From positions 434,001 through 498,000 of the forward strand of contig OZ271856.1 of assembly GCA_965601975.1 (NCBI GenBank): a stretch of 64,000 bases of DNA, read 5' to 3'. This document shows positions 8,960-17,657 of this stretch, one piece after another. The notes beneath the pieces are model-generated. The model was not told the DNA's origin. It was given only the letters and a program-made list of their open reading frames with translations, and did no database searches. The DNA is from JANQIO01 sp965601975. Lineage in GTDB: Bacteria; Pseudomonadota; Gammaproteobacteria; Pseudomonadales; Halieaceae. Positions within the stretch are counted from its first letter, which is position 1. Each line of letters starts with the position of its first letter. Position numbers and translations under genes: made by a program.

Positions 8960-9637
8960 ATGAACGATGCAGCACAGAGCCATCTCACCTCCAAGGGCAT
9001 CCAGGAACTTATCGACGAGCTGCGCGAGAAGGGGGTCAATGCCGGCAAGGAAGAGAGCTCCAAGCTGGTCGCGGATGCCGAGCATCGCGCCGAGTGGATC
9101 ATTGAGCAGGCCGAGGCGGAGGCCGTGGAAATTCGGGCCAGGGCCGAGAAGGACGCGGAGTTTATCCGCAAGTCGGGCTCCGATGCCCTGGAGATGGCCT
9201 ACCGCGATATCAAGATGAAGCTGCGGGACGAGCTGTCCCAGCAGTTCGCGCGCCAGCTGGGCAAATTGATCGTGCAGGAGTTGCAGGACCCGGAGACGCT
9301 GAAGCAGCTGCTGATCAGCGCCGCGTCGCGCTCGAACCTGCCCGACGAACCCGCCCGCATAACCCTGCCGGAGCGCGCCGTCGGCCTCGAGGAGCTGCGC
9401 AGTGACCCCAGCCAGTTGCAGGGCGGCCCCCTGATCGAGATGGTGTCGGCAGTGGCAAGTGAGTTGTTCAGCCAGGGTGTGGAAATCGGCGTCGGCGGCC
9501 GCGCCCGGGCCGGCATGACCGTGAGCCTGAAGGACGGTGAAATCAACGTGGACCTGACGGACCAGGCCCTGGTGGACCTGCTGCTGGGACACCTGCAGCC
9601 GCGCTTCCGGGCCATCCTCGAGGGCGTGGTGGGCTGA
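8960..9637 (+). CDS. atpE: V/A-type ATP synthase subunit E (peripheral stalk)
   Basis: A 225-residue protein with a long N-terminal helix rich in Ala, Glu, Lys and Arg (about residues 10-90), typical of the stalk coiled coil, followed by a compact C-terminal domain with the family-like GVEIGVGGRARAGMTVSL. A GGAGG ribosome site precedes the ATG. Its partner G/H subunit is not evident in the operon. It overlaps the next gene by one base. Confidence 0.88.
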   Translation: MNDAAQSHLTSKGIQELIDELREKGVNAGKEESSKLVADAEHRAEWIIEQAEAEAVEIRARAEKDAEFIRKSGSDALEMAYRDIKMKLRDELSQQFARQLGKLIVQELQDPETLKQLLISAASRSNLPDEPARITLPERAVGLEELRSDPSQLQGGPLIEMVSAVASELFSQGVEIGVGGRARAGMTVSLKDGEINVDLTDQALVDLLLGHLQPRFRAILEGVVG

Positions 9638-10320
9638 TGGGCCGGCAATACATCGAATTGCTCTGTTCGCTGCCCTACCTGGCAAACCCGTTTGTGCATC
9701 ACCGCCCGCCGATCAGCAATGTGCAGCTGACCAAGCGCCTGAGCATGCTGGACTACGAGGACAGGCAACTGGTGAGCGAGCTGGCCCAGACGTTCTACTG
9801 GGGCAGTATCCGCAGGGGCGAAACCGATGAGCACATCGCACGGCATGCGCTGCGGGTAATCTCCCGGGTCGAGCAGGAGGATCTCAGCGAGTGGCTGCAC
9901 TGGCGCATGGATATTCGCACGGTGGTGGCTGCGCTCAGGCGTCGGCACCGCGGCCAGGATGCGCCGCCGACGGACGATTGGGGCTACGGGCGCTACACCC
10001 GCTACCTGGAGCGAAACTGGAGCCATCCCACGTTTCGGCTCGAACACCATTTCACCTGGCTGACGCAGGCCCGCAAGCTCCTGGAAGAGCGCGAAACCTT
10101 CGAGCTGGAGCGACTGCTGCTGTCCGCCACCTGGGACTACTACGCGGCCCAGGAGCCCGAGGAGCCCTTCGGGGTATCGGCGGTCTGGCTGTACCTGATG
10201 CGCTGGGATCTGGTGGAACGCTGGTGCAGCTACAACGCTGAACACGCCAAGGCGCGTTTTGACGAACTGGCCGCCTCCGCACTGGAGGCGCCGCTAGCCG
10301 AATTGAGGAAGATTGCATGA
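9637..10320 (+). CDS. DUF2764-like protein of the V-type ATPase operon
   Basis: A 227-residue soluble protein rich in aromatic and charged residues, beginning GRQYIELLCSLPYLANPF. It sits between E and A, the position held by a DUF2764 protein in chlamydial and Bacteroidetes V-type operons. By position and size it may replace subunit C, the link between rotor and membrane ring, but this is inference. It overlaps E by 1 base and A by 4. Membership in DUF2764 rests mainly on context and the N-terminal feel, so the family label is moderately sure. Confidence 0.7.
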   Translation: MGRQYIELLCSLPYLANPFVHHRPPISNVQLTKRLSMLDYEDRQLVSELAQTFYWGSIRRGETDEHIARHALRVISRVEQEDLSEWLHWRMDIRTVVAALRRRHRGQDAPPTDDWGYGRYTRYLERNWSHPTFRLEHHFTWLTQARKLLEERETFELERLLLSATWDYYAAQEPEEPFGVSAVWLYLMRWDLVERWCSYNAEHAKARFDELAASALEAPLAELRKIA

Positions 10321-12137
10321 GCCAGGATCCGGCTGCCACTGAGCTGATGACCGCCTCCGTGGTGGCGGTCAGCGACGATGTCATTACCGTGGAATCCACC
10401 CCGGAGGCGGAGCGACCCCTGATCAAGAATGAGGTGGTGTTCATCTGCCCGCGAATCTCCGGGGGTGAGGAGAAATTGAAGGCGGAGGTGCTGCGCGTGC
10501 GGGGCAAGCGCGCCGATGTCCAGGTCTACGAGGACACCATCGGCGTCGCGGTAGGTGACCCGGTGGAGCAGACGGGTGAACAGCTCTCCATTGAGCTTGG
10601 CCCGGGCCTGCTGCGCCAGGTCTACGACGGCCTGCAGAATCCGCTGCACCGGCTGGAAGTCATGAACGGCAAGTTCCTGCAGCGCGGCGCCGTGGCGCCG
10701 GGCCTGGACCGGAACGAACGCTGGAGCTTTGATGCCGTAGGCCGCGTCGGCGACACGGTGCGCGCCGGGGACGTCCTGGGCACGGTGCAGGAGGGGCGCT
10801 ACCAGCACAAGATCCTGGTGCCGCTGCTGCTTCGCGGCGCACTGACCGTCGACTGGATCCAGGAGGGCAGCTTCGGTGTGGATACGGTAGTCGCGCGATT
10901 GGCGGACGATACCGGTGAAATCCACGACGTCACCATGGTGCAGCGCTGGCCGGTACGTAAGCCCCTGCCGGTCGACCTGCTGCGCCAGGGGCGCTGTGAG
11001 CGGCAATACCCCTCCCAGCCGATGATCACCACCCTGCGCCTGATCGATACGTTCTTCCCCATTGCCAAGGGCGGTACCGGCTGCATCCCCGGGCCCTTCG
11101 GCGCGGGCAAGACCGTGCTGCAGAACCTGATTTCCCGCTACTCGGACGTGGACATCGTGATCGTGGTGGCCTGCGGCGAGCGGGCGGGCGAGGTGGTTGA
11201 GACCATCACGGAGTTTCCCCAGCTGCAGGACCCCCACACCGGCGGCACCCTGATGGACCGCACCATCATCATCTGCAACACCTCCTCCATGCCGGTGGCG
11301 GCCCGGGAGGCGTCGATTTACACCGGTGTCACCATGGGGGAGTACTACCGGCAGATGGGCTATGACGTGCTGTTGATCGCCGACTCCACGTCCCGCTGGG
11401 CGCAGGCCATGCGCGAGACCTCGGGCCGGCTGGAAGAGATTCCCGGCGAAGAGGCCTTTCCCGCCTACCTGGAATCCTCCATTCGCAACCTGTACGAACG
11501 GGCCGGGGTCATCCAGGCCGCCGACGGCGACAGCGGCTCCCTGACCCTGATCGGCACCGTGTCGCCGGCGGGCGGCAACTTCGAGGAGCCGGTCACCCAG
11601 GGCACCCTCAACACGGTGAAGACGTTCCTGGGCCTGAGTTATGACCGGGCCTATAAACGCTTCTACCCGGCGGTGGACCCGCTGCAGTCCTGGAGTCGCT
11701 ACCCGGCGCAGCTGCGCGACTGGTTCGAACAGAACATGGGTCCCGAGTGGCTGCCGACGATCGCCAACATGGAGCAGCTGCTGCACCGGGGCGAGGAGAT
11801 CTCGCGCATGATGCAGGTCACCGGCGAGGAGGGTGTGAGCCAGGACGACTTCGTCACCCAGCAGAAGGCGACCCTGGTGGACATGGTGTACCTGCAGCAG
11901 GACGCCTTTGACCCGGTGGATGTGTCAAACGACATGGACCGGCAGAAGCAGAGCTTCGGCCTGCTGGCGAAAATCTGTGACGCGGAGCTTCACTTTCCGG
12001 ACAAGGTCGAGGCACGGCGCTGGTTCAGCCGGGCCACGGACACCTTCCGCAACCTGAACTACGCCGAGGCAGGCACCGACCCCCACAAGGAGAACTGGGC
12101 CCAGATCGAGCAGCTGCTGGCCCAGGCCAGCCGCTGA
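10317..12137 (+). CDS. atpA: V/A-type ATP synthase subunit A (catalytic)
   Basis: A 606-residue catalytic subunit. The Walker A loop is GPFGAGKT at residues 259-266, followed by the conserved CGERAGEVVE. The bulge domain characteristic of V/A-type A subunits occupies roughly residues 120-210. The segment SRWAQAMRETSGRLEEIPGE is a family hallmark. It ends the operon, whereas most V-type operons place A directly before B. Three A and three B subunits form the head that hydrolyses or makes ATP. Confidence 0.95.
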   Translation: MSQDPAATELMTASVVAVSDDVITVESTPEAERPLIKNEVVFICPRISGGEEKLKAEVLRVRGKRADVQVYEDTIGVAVGDPVEQTGEQLSIELGPGLLRQVYDGLQNPLHRLEVMNGKFLQRGAVAPGLDRNERWSFDAVGRVGDTVRAGDVLGTVQEGRYQHKILVPLLLRGALTVDWIQEGSFGVDTVVARLADDTGEIHDVTMVQRWPVRKPLPVDLLRQGRCERQYPSQPMITTLRLIDTFFPIAKGGTGCIPGPFGAGKTVLQNLISRYSDVDIVIVVACGERAGEVVETITEFPQLQDPHTGGTLMDRTIIICNTSSMPVAAREASIYTGVTMGEYYRQMGYDVLLIADSTSRWAQAMRETSGRLEEIPGEEAFPAYLESSIRNLYERAGVIQAADGDSGSLTLIGTVSPAGGNFEEPVTQGTLNTVKTFLGLSYDRAYKRFYPAVDPLQSWSRYPAQLRDWFEQNMGPEWLPTIANMEQLLHRGEEISRMMQVTGEEGVSQDDFVTQQKATLVDMVYLQQDAFDPVDVSNDMDRQKQSFGLLAKICDAELHFPDKVEARRWFSRATDTFRNLNYAEAGTDPHKENWAQIEQLLAQASR

Positions 12138-12204
12138 CCCGGCCCGGAGGGGCGCTGCACTTCGCCACGTATATCTGTTCCAGCTCGCGTATACTGGCGC
12201 GCGC

Positions 12205-14559
12205 ATGAACAAGAAACGCAGCAAGAAAAAGACACCCTCAGCCCCGGTCGATCCCCACGCCGAACGCGAAGCCGGCCGCTACGACAATCCCGTCGCCAGC
12301 CGCGAGCTGATCCTGCAGCTGCTGTCGGATGCGGATCATCCGCTCAACCACAACCAGATCTGCCAGCAGCTGCATGTTGAGAGCCACGAAGAGGTCGAGG
12401 CCATCCGCCGGCGCCTGCGCGCCATGGAGCGCGACGGCCAGCTGCTGGTCAACCGTCGCGGCGCCTATGGCCTGGTCGACAAGCTGGACCTGATACACGG
12501 CCGCGTTATCGGCCACCGCGACGGCTACGGGTTCCTGTCGCCCCTGGACGGCTCCGATGACCTGTACCTCAGCGCCCGGCAGATGGCCCTGGTGTTCGAC
12601 GGCGACGAGGCCCTGGCCAGCGTCTCCGGCATCGACAACCGCGGCCGCCGCGAGGGCAAGATTGTCGAGGTGATCAAACGCGGGGTCACGGAAGTCGTCG
12701 GCCGCTACTACGAGGAAAGCGGCATCGGCGCGGTCATCCCCGACAATGCCCGCATCAATCACGACGTGTTGATTCCCCCAAAGGAAAAGCACGGTGCCCA
12801 GCACGGCCAGATCGTGGTGGCCGAACTCACCCATTACCCCAGCCGCCAGCTGGGGGCGAAAGGGCGCATCACCGAGGTCCTCGGCGAGCACCTGGACCCG
12901 GGGCTGGAAATCGACGTCGCCATTCGCTCCCACGGCATTCCCCATGAGTGGCCGGAAGGGGTGCTGAAAGAGGCCTCGGCCCTGTCAGACCAGCCCTCGA
13001 AGGAAGACAAGCGCGGCCGCGTCGACCTGCGGGACCTGGCCTTTGTCACCATCGACGGCGAGGACGCCCGCGACTTCGACGACGCGGTGTACTGCGAGAA
13101 GAAAAAAGGCGGTGGCTGGCGCCTGTGGGTGGCCATCGCCGATGTCAGCCACTACGTGCGGCCTGGCTCCGCGCTCGATGAAGAGGCCATCAACCGGGGC
13201 AACTCCGTGTATTTCCCCGAGCGGGTGGTGCCGATGCTGCCGGAGGCCCTGTCCAACGGCCTGTGCTCGCTGATGCCGAAGGTGGACCGGCTCGCCATGA
13301 TCTGCGAGATGACCATTTCGCGGGTCGGCAATATCGCCGATTACCACTTCTACGAAGGCGTGATTCACTCCCACGCGCGCTGCACCTATACCCAGGTAGG
13401 TGAGGTGCTGGAAACCGGCCGCAGCGCAGGGATCGACAAGGCGATCGTCCCGCACCTGGAGCGCCTGCACGGCCTTTACAAGGTGCTGCGACAGGCCCGG
13501 GAAACCCGCGGCGCCATCGACTTCGAGACCACCGAGACCCGCATCCTGTTCGATGCACAGAAGAAGATCGAATCCATCGTGCCGGTGGAGCGCAACGACG
13601 CCCACAAGCTGATCGAGGAGTGCATGCTGGCCGCCAACGTGGCCACGGCCCGCTTCTTCGAGGAGCAGAAACTGCCCATCCTGTACCGGGTGCACGAGGG
13701 GCCCGGCGAGGAAAAGCTCGAGAACCTGCGCGGCTTCCTCGGCGAACTGGGCCTGGAACTGGGCGGCGGCGAGAACCCCTCGCCAATGGAATACCAGGTG
13801 CTGCGCGGGCAGATCGCGGACCGGCCGGACACGCATATCATCGAGACGATGCTGCTGCGCTCCCTCAGCCAGGCGGTCTACCAGCCCGAGAACAAGGGCC
13901 ACTTCGGCCTCCACTACCCGGCCTACGCCCACTTCACCTCACCCATCCGGCGCTACCCGGACCTGCTGGTGCACCGCGGCATTCGCCGGGTGATTCGTTC
14001 CGACCTGCCCAGCAAGCGCGTGCTGCGCCAGGACGCGCAGCCGATTCCCGAGAAACGCATCTTCCCCTACGACTTCGCCGCCATGCTGGCCTTTGGCGAG
14101 CAGTGCTCGATGACCGAGCGCCGCGCCGACGACGCCACCCGCGAGGTCGAGGCCTGGCTCAAGTGTGAGTTCCTGCAGGAGCACGTGGGCGATACCTTCG
14201 AGGGGGTAGTCGCCGCGGTGACCAGCTTCGGCCTGTTCGTGGAGCTGGCGGACCTTTACATCGAGGGCCTGGTGCACATCAGCGCCCTGCCGGCGGATTA
14301 CTACCACTACGAGCAGGGCAAACAGCGCCTGATCGGCGAGCGCAGCGGGCGCAGTTTCAATCTTGGCGACAGCGTGACGGTGCAGGTGGCCCGGGTGGAC
14401 CTGGACGAGAAAAAGGTCGACCTGGAACTGCTCGAGGCGAGAAGCCGGCGGGAGACCGCCCGGAGCAAGACCGGTAAAACGGGGAAAAAAGGCGGTAAGA
14501 AAAAAGCCGGCAAGAAGAAGAGCGGCCCGGCCCGCTCCGGCATGCGCAGACGCCGGTAA
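12205..14559 (+). CDS. rnr: Ribonuclease R
   Basis: A 784-residue 3'-to-5' exoribonuclease that degrades structured RNA. It has an N-terminal winged-helix-like segment (about 25-90), cold-shock OB domains, and the RNB catalytic domain. The metal-binding cluster IDGEDARDFDDAVY lies near residue 282. An S1 domain (about 655-735) contains TFEGVVAAVTSFGLFVEL. A lysine-rich tail (KTGKTGKKGGKKKAGKKK) is typical of RNase R. No clear Shine-Dalgarno precedes the ATG. The next gene, rlmB, starts immediately after the stop. Confidence 0.95.
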   Translation: MNKKRSKKKTPSAPVDPHAEREAGRYDNPVASRELILQLLSDADHPLNHNQICQQLHVESHEEVEAIRRRLRAMERDGQLLVNRRGAYGLVDKLDLIHGRVIGHRDGYGFLSPLDGSDDLYLSARQMALVFDGDEALASVSGIDNRGRREGKIVEVIKRGVTEVVGRYYEESGIGAVIPDNARINHDVLIPPKEKHGAQHGQIVVAELTHYPSRQLGAKGRITEVLGEHLDPGLEIDVAIRSHGIPHEWPEGVLKEASALSDQPSKEDKRGRVDLRDLAFVTIDGEDARDFDDAVYCEKKKGGGWRLWVAIADVSHYVRPGSALDEEAINRGNSVYFPERVVPMLPEALSNGLCSLMPKVDRLAMICEMTISRVGNIADYHFYEGVIHSHARCTYTQVGEVLETGRSAGIDKAIVPHLERLHGLYKVLRQARETRGAIDFETTETRILFDAQKKIESIVPVERNDAHKLIEECMLAANVATARFFEEQKLPILYRVHEGPGEEKLENLRGFLGELGLELGGGENPSPMEYQVLRGQIADRPDTHIIETMLLRSLSQAVYQPENKGHFGLHYPAYAHFTSPIRRYPDLLVHRGIRRVIRSDLPSKRVLRQDAQPIPEKRIFPYDFAAMLAFGEQCSMTERRADDATREVEAWLKCEFLQEHVGDTFEGVVAAVTSFGLFVELADLYIEGLVHISALPADYYHYEQGKQRLIGERSGRSFNLGDSVTVQVARVDLDEKKVDLELLEARSRRETARSKTGKTGKKGGKKKAGKKKSGPARSGMRRRR

Positions 14560-15294
14560 ATGGAAAAGGTCTTCGGCATCCACGCGGTGGACGCCCTGCT
14601 GAGGCGCCAGCCGGCGGATATCCAGCGACTCTGGGTGCAGTCGGGCCGGCAGGATAAACGTATCGCCGGCCTGCTGGACCTGGCCCGAAACCAGGGTGTC
14701 GCCGTGGAGACGGCGCCGCGGGCAGAACTCGACGACATGGTCCCGGGCCGCCACCAGGGCGTGGTCGCCGAAGTCATTCGCAGCGAGCGGCAGTGGGACG
14801 AGTCAGCCCTCTGGCAGCACCTGGAAAACCTCGACCACCCGGCCCTGTTACTCGTACTCGACGGCGTCACCGACCCCCACAACCTGGGCGCCTGCCTCCG
14901 CAGCGCCGACGCCGCCGGCGTGGACGCGGTCATCGTACCCAAGGACAAATCGGCAGATCTGAACCCCACCGTGCGCAAGGTCGCCTGCGGTGCCGCTGAG
15001 GTCATCCCGTTTGTCCGGGTCACCAACCTGGCCAGAACCCTCGACGGCCTCAAGGAACGCGGTATCTGGCTCTACGGCACGGCCGGCGAGGCGGAATCCT
15101 CTCTCTACGACACCGACCTGACCGGCCCCGCCGCGATCCTCATGGGCGCGGAAGGCGCCGGCCTGCGTCGCCTCACCCGTGAGGCATGCGACCACCTGGT
15201 GAAACTCCCCATGGCGGGGTCCGTGAGCTCCCTGAATGTCTCCGTGGCTACGGGCATCTGCCTGTTTGAGGTGGTTCGCCAGCGGCGCGGATAG
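14560..15294 (+). CDS. rlmB: 23S rRNA (guanosine-2'-O)-methyltransferase RlmB
   Basis: A 244-residue SPOUT methyltransferase that methylates G2251 of 23S rRNA in E. coli. It has an N-terminal substrate-binding domain (EKVFGIHAVDALLRR) and the SPOUT knot motifs NLGACLRSADAAGVDAVI, LMGAEGAGLRRL and SLNVSVATGICLFE. Its ATG abuts the rnr stop, the usual gammaproteobacterial pair. A large palindromic element begins 16 bases after the stop. Confidence 0.95.
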   Translation: MEKVFGIHAVDALLRRQPADIQRLWVQSGRQDKRIAGLLDLARNQGVAVETAPRAELDDMVPGRHQGVVAEVIRSERQWDESALWQHLENLDHPALLLVLDGVTDPHNLGACLRSADAAGVDAVIVPKDKSADLNPTVRKVACGAAEVIPFVRVTNLARTLDGLKERGIWLYGTAGEAESSLYDTDLTGPAAILMGAEGAGLRRLTREACDHLVKLPMAGSVSSLNVSVATGICLFEVVRQRRG

Positions 15295-15309
15295 GTCACG
15301 GTAGTAGGG

Positions 15310-15504
15310 GTCCGATGGCGAAGCAGGTGGGGGTTGCCGCCCGGACGCTGGTTTGCCTGGCGTTTCAGCCGCTGCGCAACTCGACCATTTTTCGCTTCGC
15401 GAAAAATTGGGACTCAGACAGTGCTCGCGGAAAACCCTGAAACGCCAGGCAAACCAGAGCGCGTCCTGATTGGGCGGCAACCCCCACCTGCTCCGCCATC
15501 GGAC
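15310..15504 (+). repeat. Palindromic element, copy 1, with conserved core
   Basis: A 195-bp inverted repeat. Outer arms 15310-15342 and 15472-15504 match in 32 of 33 positions. Inner arms around 15348-15368 and 15437-15457 match perfectly over 21 bases. The 68-base core (15369-15436) has an apical hairpin (CGCTTCGCG with flanking T and A runs) between two conserved strands, including GGGACTCAGACAG. Copy 2 shares the core but not the arm sequences. Confidence 0.8.
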
Positions 15505-15636
15505 GTGCCACCCTGATACACACTCACGGTTGGTCGGGGGAGGTAAGTGCGTCTGTCCCGCGTATTGACTAGGCGTCACCCCAACCATTGCACTTCATCG
15601 GACGTGCCAGCCCCGATATCCGTATTGGCTCGTTGG

Positions 15637-15828
15637 TGGGGGGAGAAGTGAGTTCGCCTGCCGCGCGGCCCGTTTGAGCGTTTAGCCTTTCGGCGCTTTT
15701 CGGGGCTTTCTGCGAGGACTGTCTGAGTCCCAAAAATTGCGCAGCAATTTTGGTCGAGTTCCGCAGCAGCCGAAAAGCGCCGAAAGGCTGCGACCGGGCC
15801 GCAAGACCGATGAACTCACCTCCCCCTC
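15637..15828 (-). repeat. Palindromic element, copy 2, inverted relative to copy 1
   Basis: An inverted repeat of about 190 bp. Inner arms 15684-15703 and 15770-15789 match perfectly over 20 bases. Outer paired blocks include 15665-15672 with 15795-15802 and 15648-15655 with 15812-15819. The core (15704-15769), read on the minus strand, aligns closely to the copy 1 core, with the same ACTCGACCA and GGGACTCAGACAG strands but a different, still self-complementary, apical hairpin. Confidence 0.78.
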
Positions 15829-15858
15829 GCGACGATGTAAATTGCAGCCACAGGGCGC

Positions 15859-15887
15859 TTGCGAAGGGTGGAATGAGTCTGTATTAT
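15859..15887 (+). promoter_or_regulatory. Promoter of the rpsF-rpsR-rplI operon
   Basis: TTGCGA and TATTAT are separated by exactly 17 bases, about 100 bases before the rpsF start. The -10 matches five of six consensus bases. Confidence 0.55.
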
Positions 15888-15959
15888 CCGCCGCTCAAAA
15901 TTTGACCGGTGGCTTCCGCCGCCGATTCTCCTTGCCACACCGCTTCCCGCACGGGATTG

Positions 15960-15977
15960 ACGGGTGGCTTAACCCGT
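15960..15977 (+). promoter_or_regulatory. Leader hairpin before rpsF
   Basis: ACGGGT and ACCCGT form a 6-bp stem with a GGCTTA loop, directly before the AAGGAG ribosome site of rpsF. Ribosomal protein operons encoding S6 and S18 are often autoregulated by the S6:S18 complex at the leader. Whether this hairpin is that site is inference. Confidence 0.4.
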
Positions 15978-15989
15978 AAGGAGCCGCTA

Positions 15990-16496
15990 ATGCGACACTA
16001 CGAAATCGTATTCATGGTCCATCCGGACCAGTCTGAGCAAGTGCCCGGCATGATCGAGCGCTACAGCACGACCATTCAGAAGGACGGTGGCAAGGTCCAT
16101 CGCCTGGAAGACTGGGGTCGTCGCCAGCTTGCCTACCACATCAACAAGGTCCACAAGGCCCACTACGTGTTGATGAACGTGGAAGCCAGCAACGACGCCA
16201 TGGACGAGCTGACCACCACTTTCCGCTACAACGATGCGATCATCCGCAACCTCGTGATCCGCCGTGATGAGCCCGTGACCGAAGAGTCCATCATCATGAA
16301 GCAGGAGAAAGAGCAGCGCGAGCGCAAGAGCCGTTACGAAGAGCGCCAGGCCGCAGAGGCTGCTTCCGAGCCCGCCAAGGAAGAGACCAAGGCCAGTGCC
16401 GGTGAAGCCGAGGCTGCTGAAGCCGACAGCGCAGCGCCTGACGCCACCGGGGACGGTGTCGACGAAGGCGCAGCCGACGACGACTCAAACGCATAA
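15990..16496 (+). CDS. rpsF: 30S ribosomal protein S6
   Basis: A 168-residue S6 protein beginning MRHYEIVFMVHPDQSEQVPG, the classic family start. The ATG at 15990 follows AAGGAG. The S6 fold occupies the first 100 or so residues. The rest is a long charged tail ending in an acidic run (DEGAADDDSNA), longer than in E. coli S6, which itself carries added glutamates. It partners S18 in the small subunit platform and heads the operon with rpsR and rplI. Confidence 0.96.
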   Translation: MRHYEIVFMVHPDQSEQVPGMIERYSTTIQKDGGKVHRLEDWGRRQLAYHINKVHKAHYVLMNVEASNDAMDELTTTFRYNDAIIRNLVIRRDEPVTEESIIMKQEKEQRERKSRYEERQAAEAASEPAKEETKASAGEAEAAEADSAAPDATGDGVDEGAADDDSNA

Positions 16497-16513
16497 TCGA
16501 GGAGGATTGATCA

Positions 16514-16741
16514 ATGGCACGCTTTTTCCGCCGCCGCAAGTTCTGCAAGTTTACCGCTGAGGGTGTAAAGGAAATCGATTACAAGGATATCGATACCCTC
16601 AAGCAATACGTCACCGAGACGGGCAAGATTGTGCCCAGCCGTATCACCGGCACCAAGGCCAAGTACCAGCGTCAGCTGGCGACCGCCGTGAAGCGCGCCC
16701 GCTACCTGGCGCTGCTGCCGTACTCGGACGCACATCAGTAA
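16514..16741 (+). CDS. rpsR: 30S ribosomal protein S18
   Basis: A 75-residue basic protein with the family landmarks RRRKFCKFTAEGVKEIDYKD and PSRITGTKAKYQRQL. A GAGGAGG ribosome site precedes the ATG. It binds next to S6 in the 30S platform and is 17 bases downstream of rpsF. Confidence 0.97.
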   Translation: MARFFRRRKFCKFTAEGVKEIDYKDIDTLKQYVTETGKIVPSRITGTKAKYQRQLATAVKRARYLALLPYSDAHQ

Positions 16742-16773
16742 GCGATAAATAGCATCAGGTATCGGAACGGCTC

Positions 16774-17646
16774 ATGCGCGCCGTAGCCGAGTACGTGATG
16801 CGGGGCCGCAACCAGGCCCTGTGGGTGTCGGTACTCTGTGCAAGCACCCCGGTTTTATGTTGGCTCAGCGCGGCAATCCTGGCGCTGGCCACACTGCGTC
16901 GAGGCCCGACGGAAGGCGCCTACCTGGCCGCGTGGGCGGCACTGCCCGCGGGCTTTGTGCTGGCGGTCATGGGACAGGTCGAACCGCTCGGCCTTGTACT
17001 GGGAACGCCGGCGCTGGCCGCGCTTTTGCGCTGGTCGATGTCGTGGCAGCTGACGCTGAACGCCGCGACAGCGCTGGGTGCGCTGTACGGCCTGCTCATG
17101 CTGATGCTGGCAGGCAACTACCTGGGAACGGTGGTTGAAGCCTACGGCGAGGCTTACCTGGAGCTTCAGAAGGCATTGGTGCCGAGTGAAGAACCGGCGG
17201 CGCTGCAGGCGCACACAGTGGCCGGTGGCGTAGGGTTGTTTTTTGCCCTGACCTTTGTGGGTTGCCTGGGTCTGGCGCGCTGGTGGCAGGCGAGCCTGTA
17301 CAACCCGGGCGGCTTCAGGCAGGAGTTTCACAACCTGCGATTTGGTGCGGCGATAACCGTACTGTTGGCGGTGGCGATGTTCGCCCTTAGCGCGGGCGGG
17401 TTTGCCTACCTGCCCTGGGTGGCGATGATCACCCTGCCGCTGACGATATCGGGATTGAGCGTGGTGCACGCATGGTGTGCGCACCGCGCACTGGGAAGCG
17501 GCTGGCTGGCCGTTTTCTACCTGGCCTGGCTGTTTTGGAAGCCGGTGGGTGTATTTGTCATCGGGCTTGCTGTGGCTGACAGCTGGCTGGACTTTAGAAG
17601 CCGCTGGAAGCAGCGACCCGATGAAGAAGATTCTGACAACGAGTAG
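16774..17646 (+). CDS. Polytopic membrane protein between rpsR and rplI (DUF2232-like)
   Basis: A 290-residue integral membrane protein with about eight hydrophobic segments and a charged C-terminal tail (RWKQRPDEEDSDNE). A membrane protein at this exact place, between rpsR and rplI, is common in pseudomonads and relatives and is often assigned to DUF2232. Its function is not known to me. It sits 11 bases before rplI, so it is co-transcribed. Confidence 0.8.
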   Translation: MRAVAEYVMRGRNQALWVSVLCASTPVLCWLSAAILALATLRRGPTEGAYLAAWAALPAGFVLAVMGQVEPLGLVLGTPALAALLRWSMSWQLTLNAATALGALYGLLMLMLAGNYLGTVVEAYGEAYLELQKALVPSEEPAALQAHTVAGGVGLFFALTFVGCLGLARWWQASLYNPGGFRQEFHNLRFGAAITVLLAVAMFALSAGGFAYLPWVAMITLPLTISGLSVVHAWCAHRALGSGWLAVFYLAWLFWKPVGVFVIGLAVADSWLDFRSRWKQRPDEEDSDNE

Positions 17647-17657
17647 AGGAAAACAGC

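Larger units (their letters stand above)
15295..15989. other. Long intergenic region with paired palindromic elements and rpsF leader
   Basis: No credible coding sequence is seen over nearly 700 bases. It contains two large inverted-repeat elements (15310-15504 and 15637-15828) with a shared core in opposite orientations, a 14-base direct repeat (15497-15510 and 15596-15609), a good promoter (15859-15887) and a hairpin before rpsF. Confidence 0.8.

Noticed and set aside
10230..11786. A 518-codon minus-strand frame opposite ATPase subunit A
   Set aside because: Antisense shadow of a catalytic subunit with clear motifs on the plus strand.
12190..12195. TATACT ten bases before rnr as a -10 box
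   Set aside because: No acceptable -35 lies at 16 to 18 bases, and the spacing would make a nearly leaderless message.
15334..15890. Short open frames in the region between rlmB and rpsF
   Set aside because: They run through the palindromic elements and have no ribosome sites or protein-like composition.
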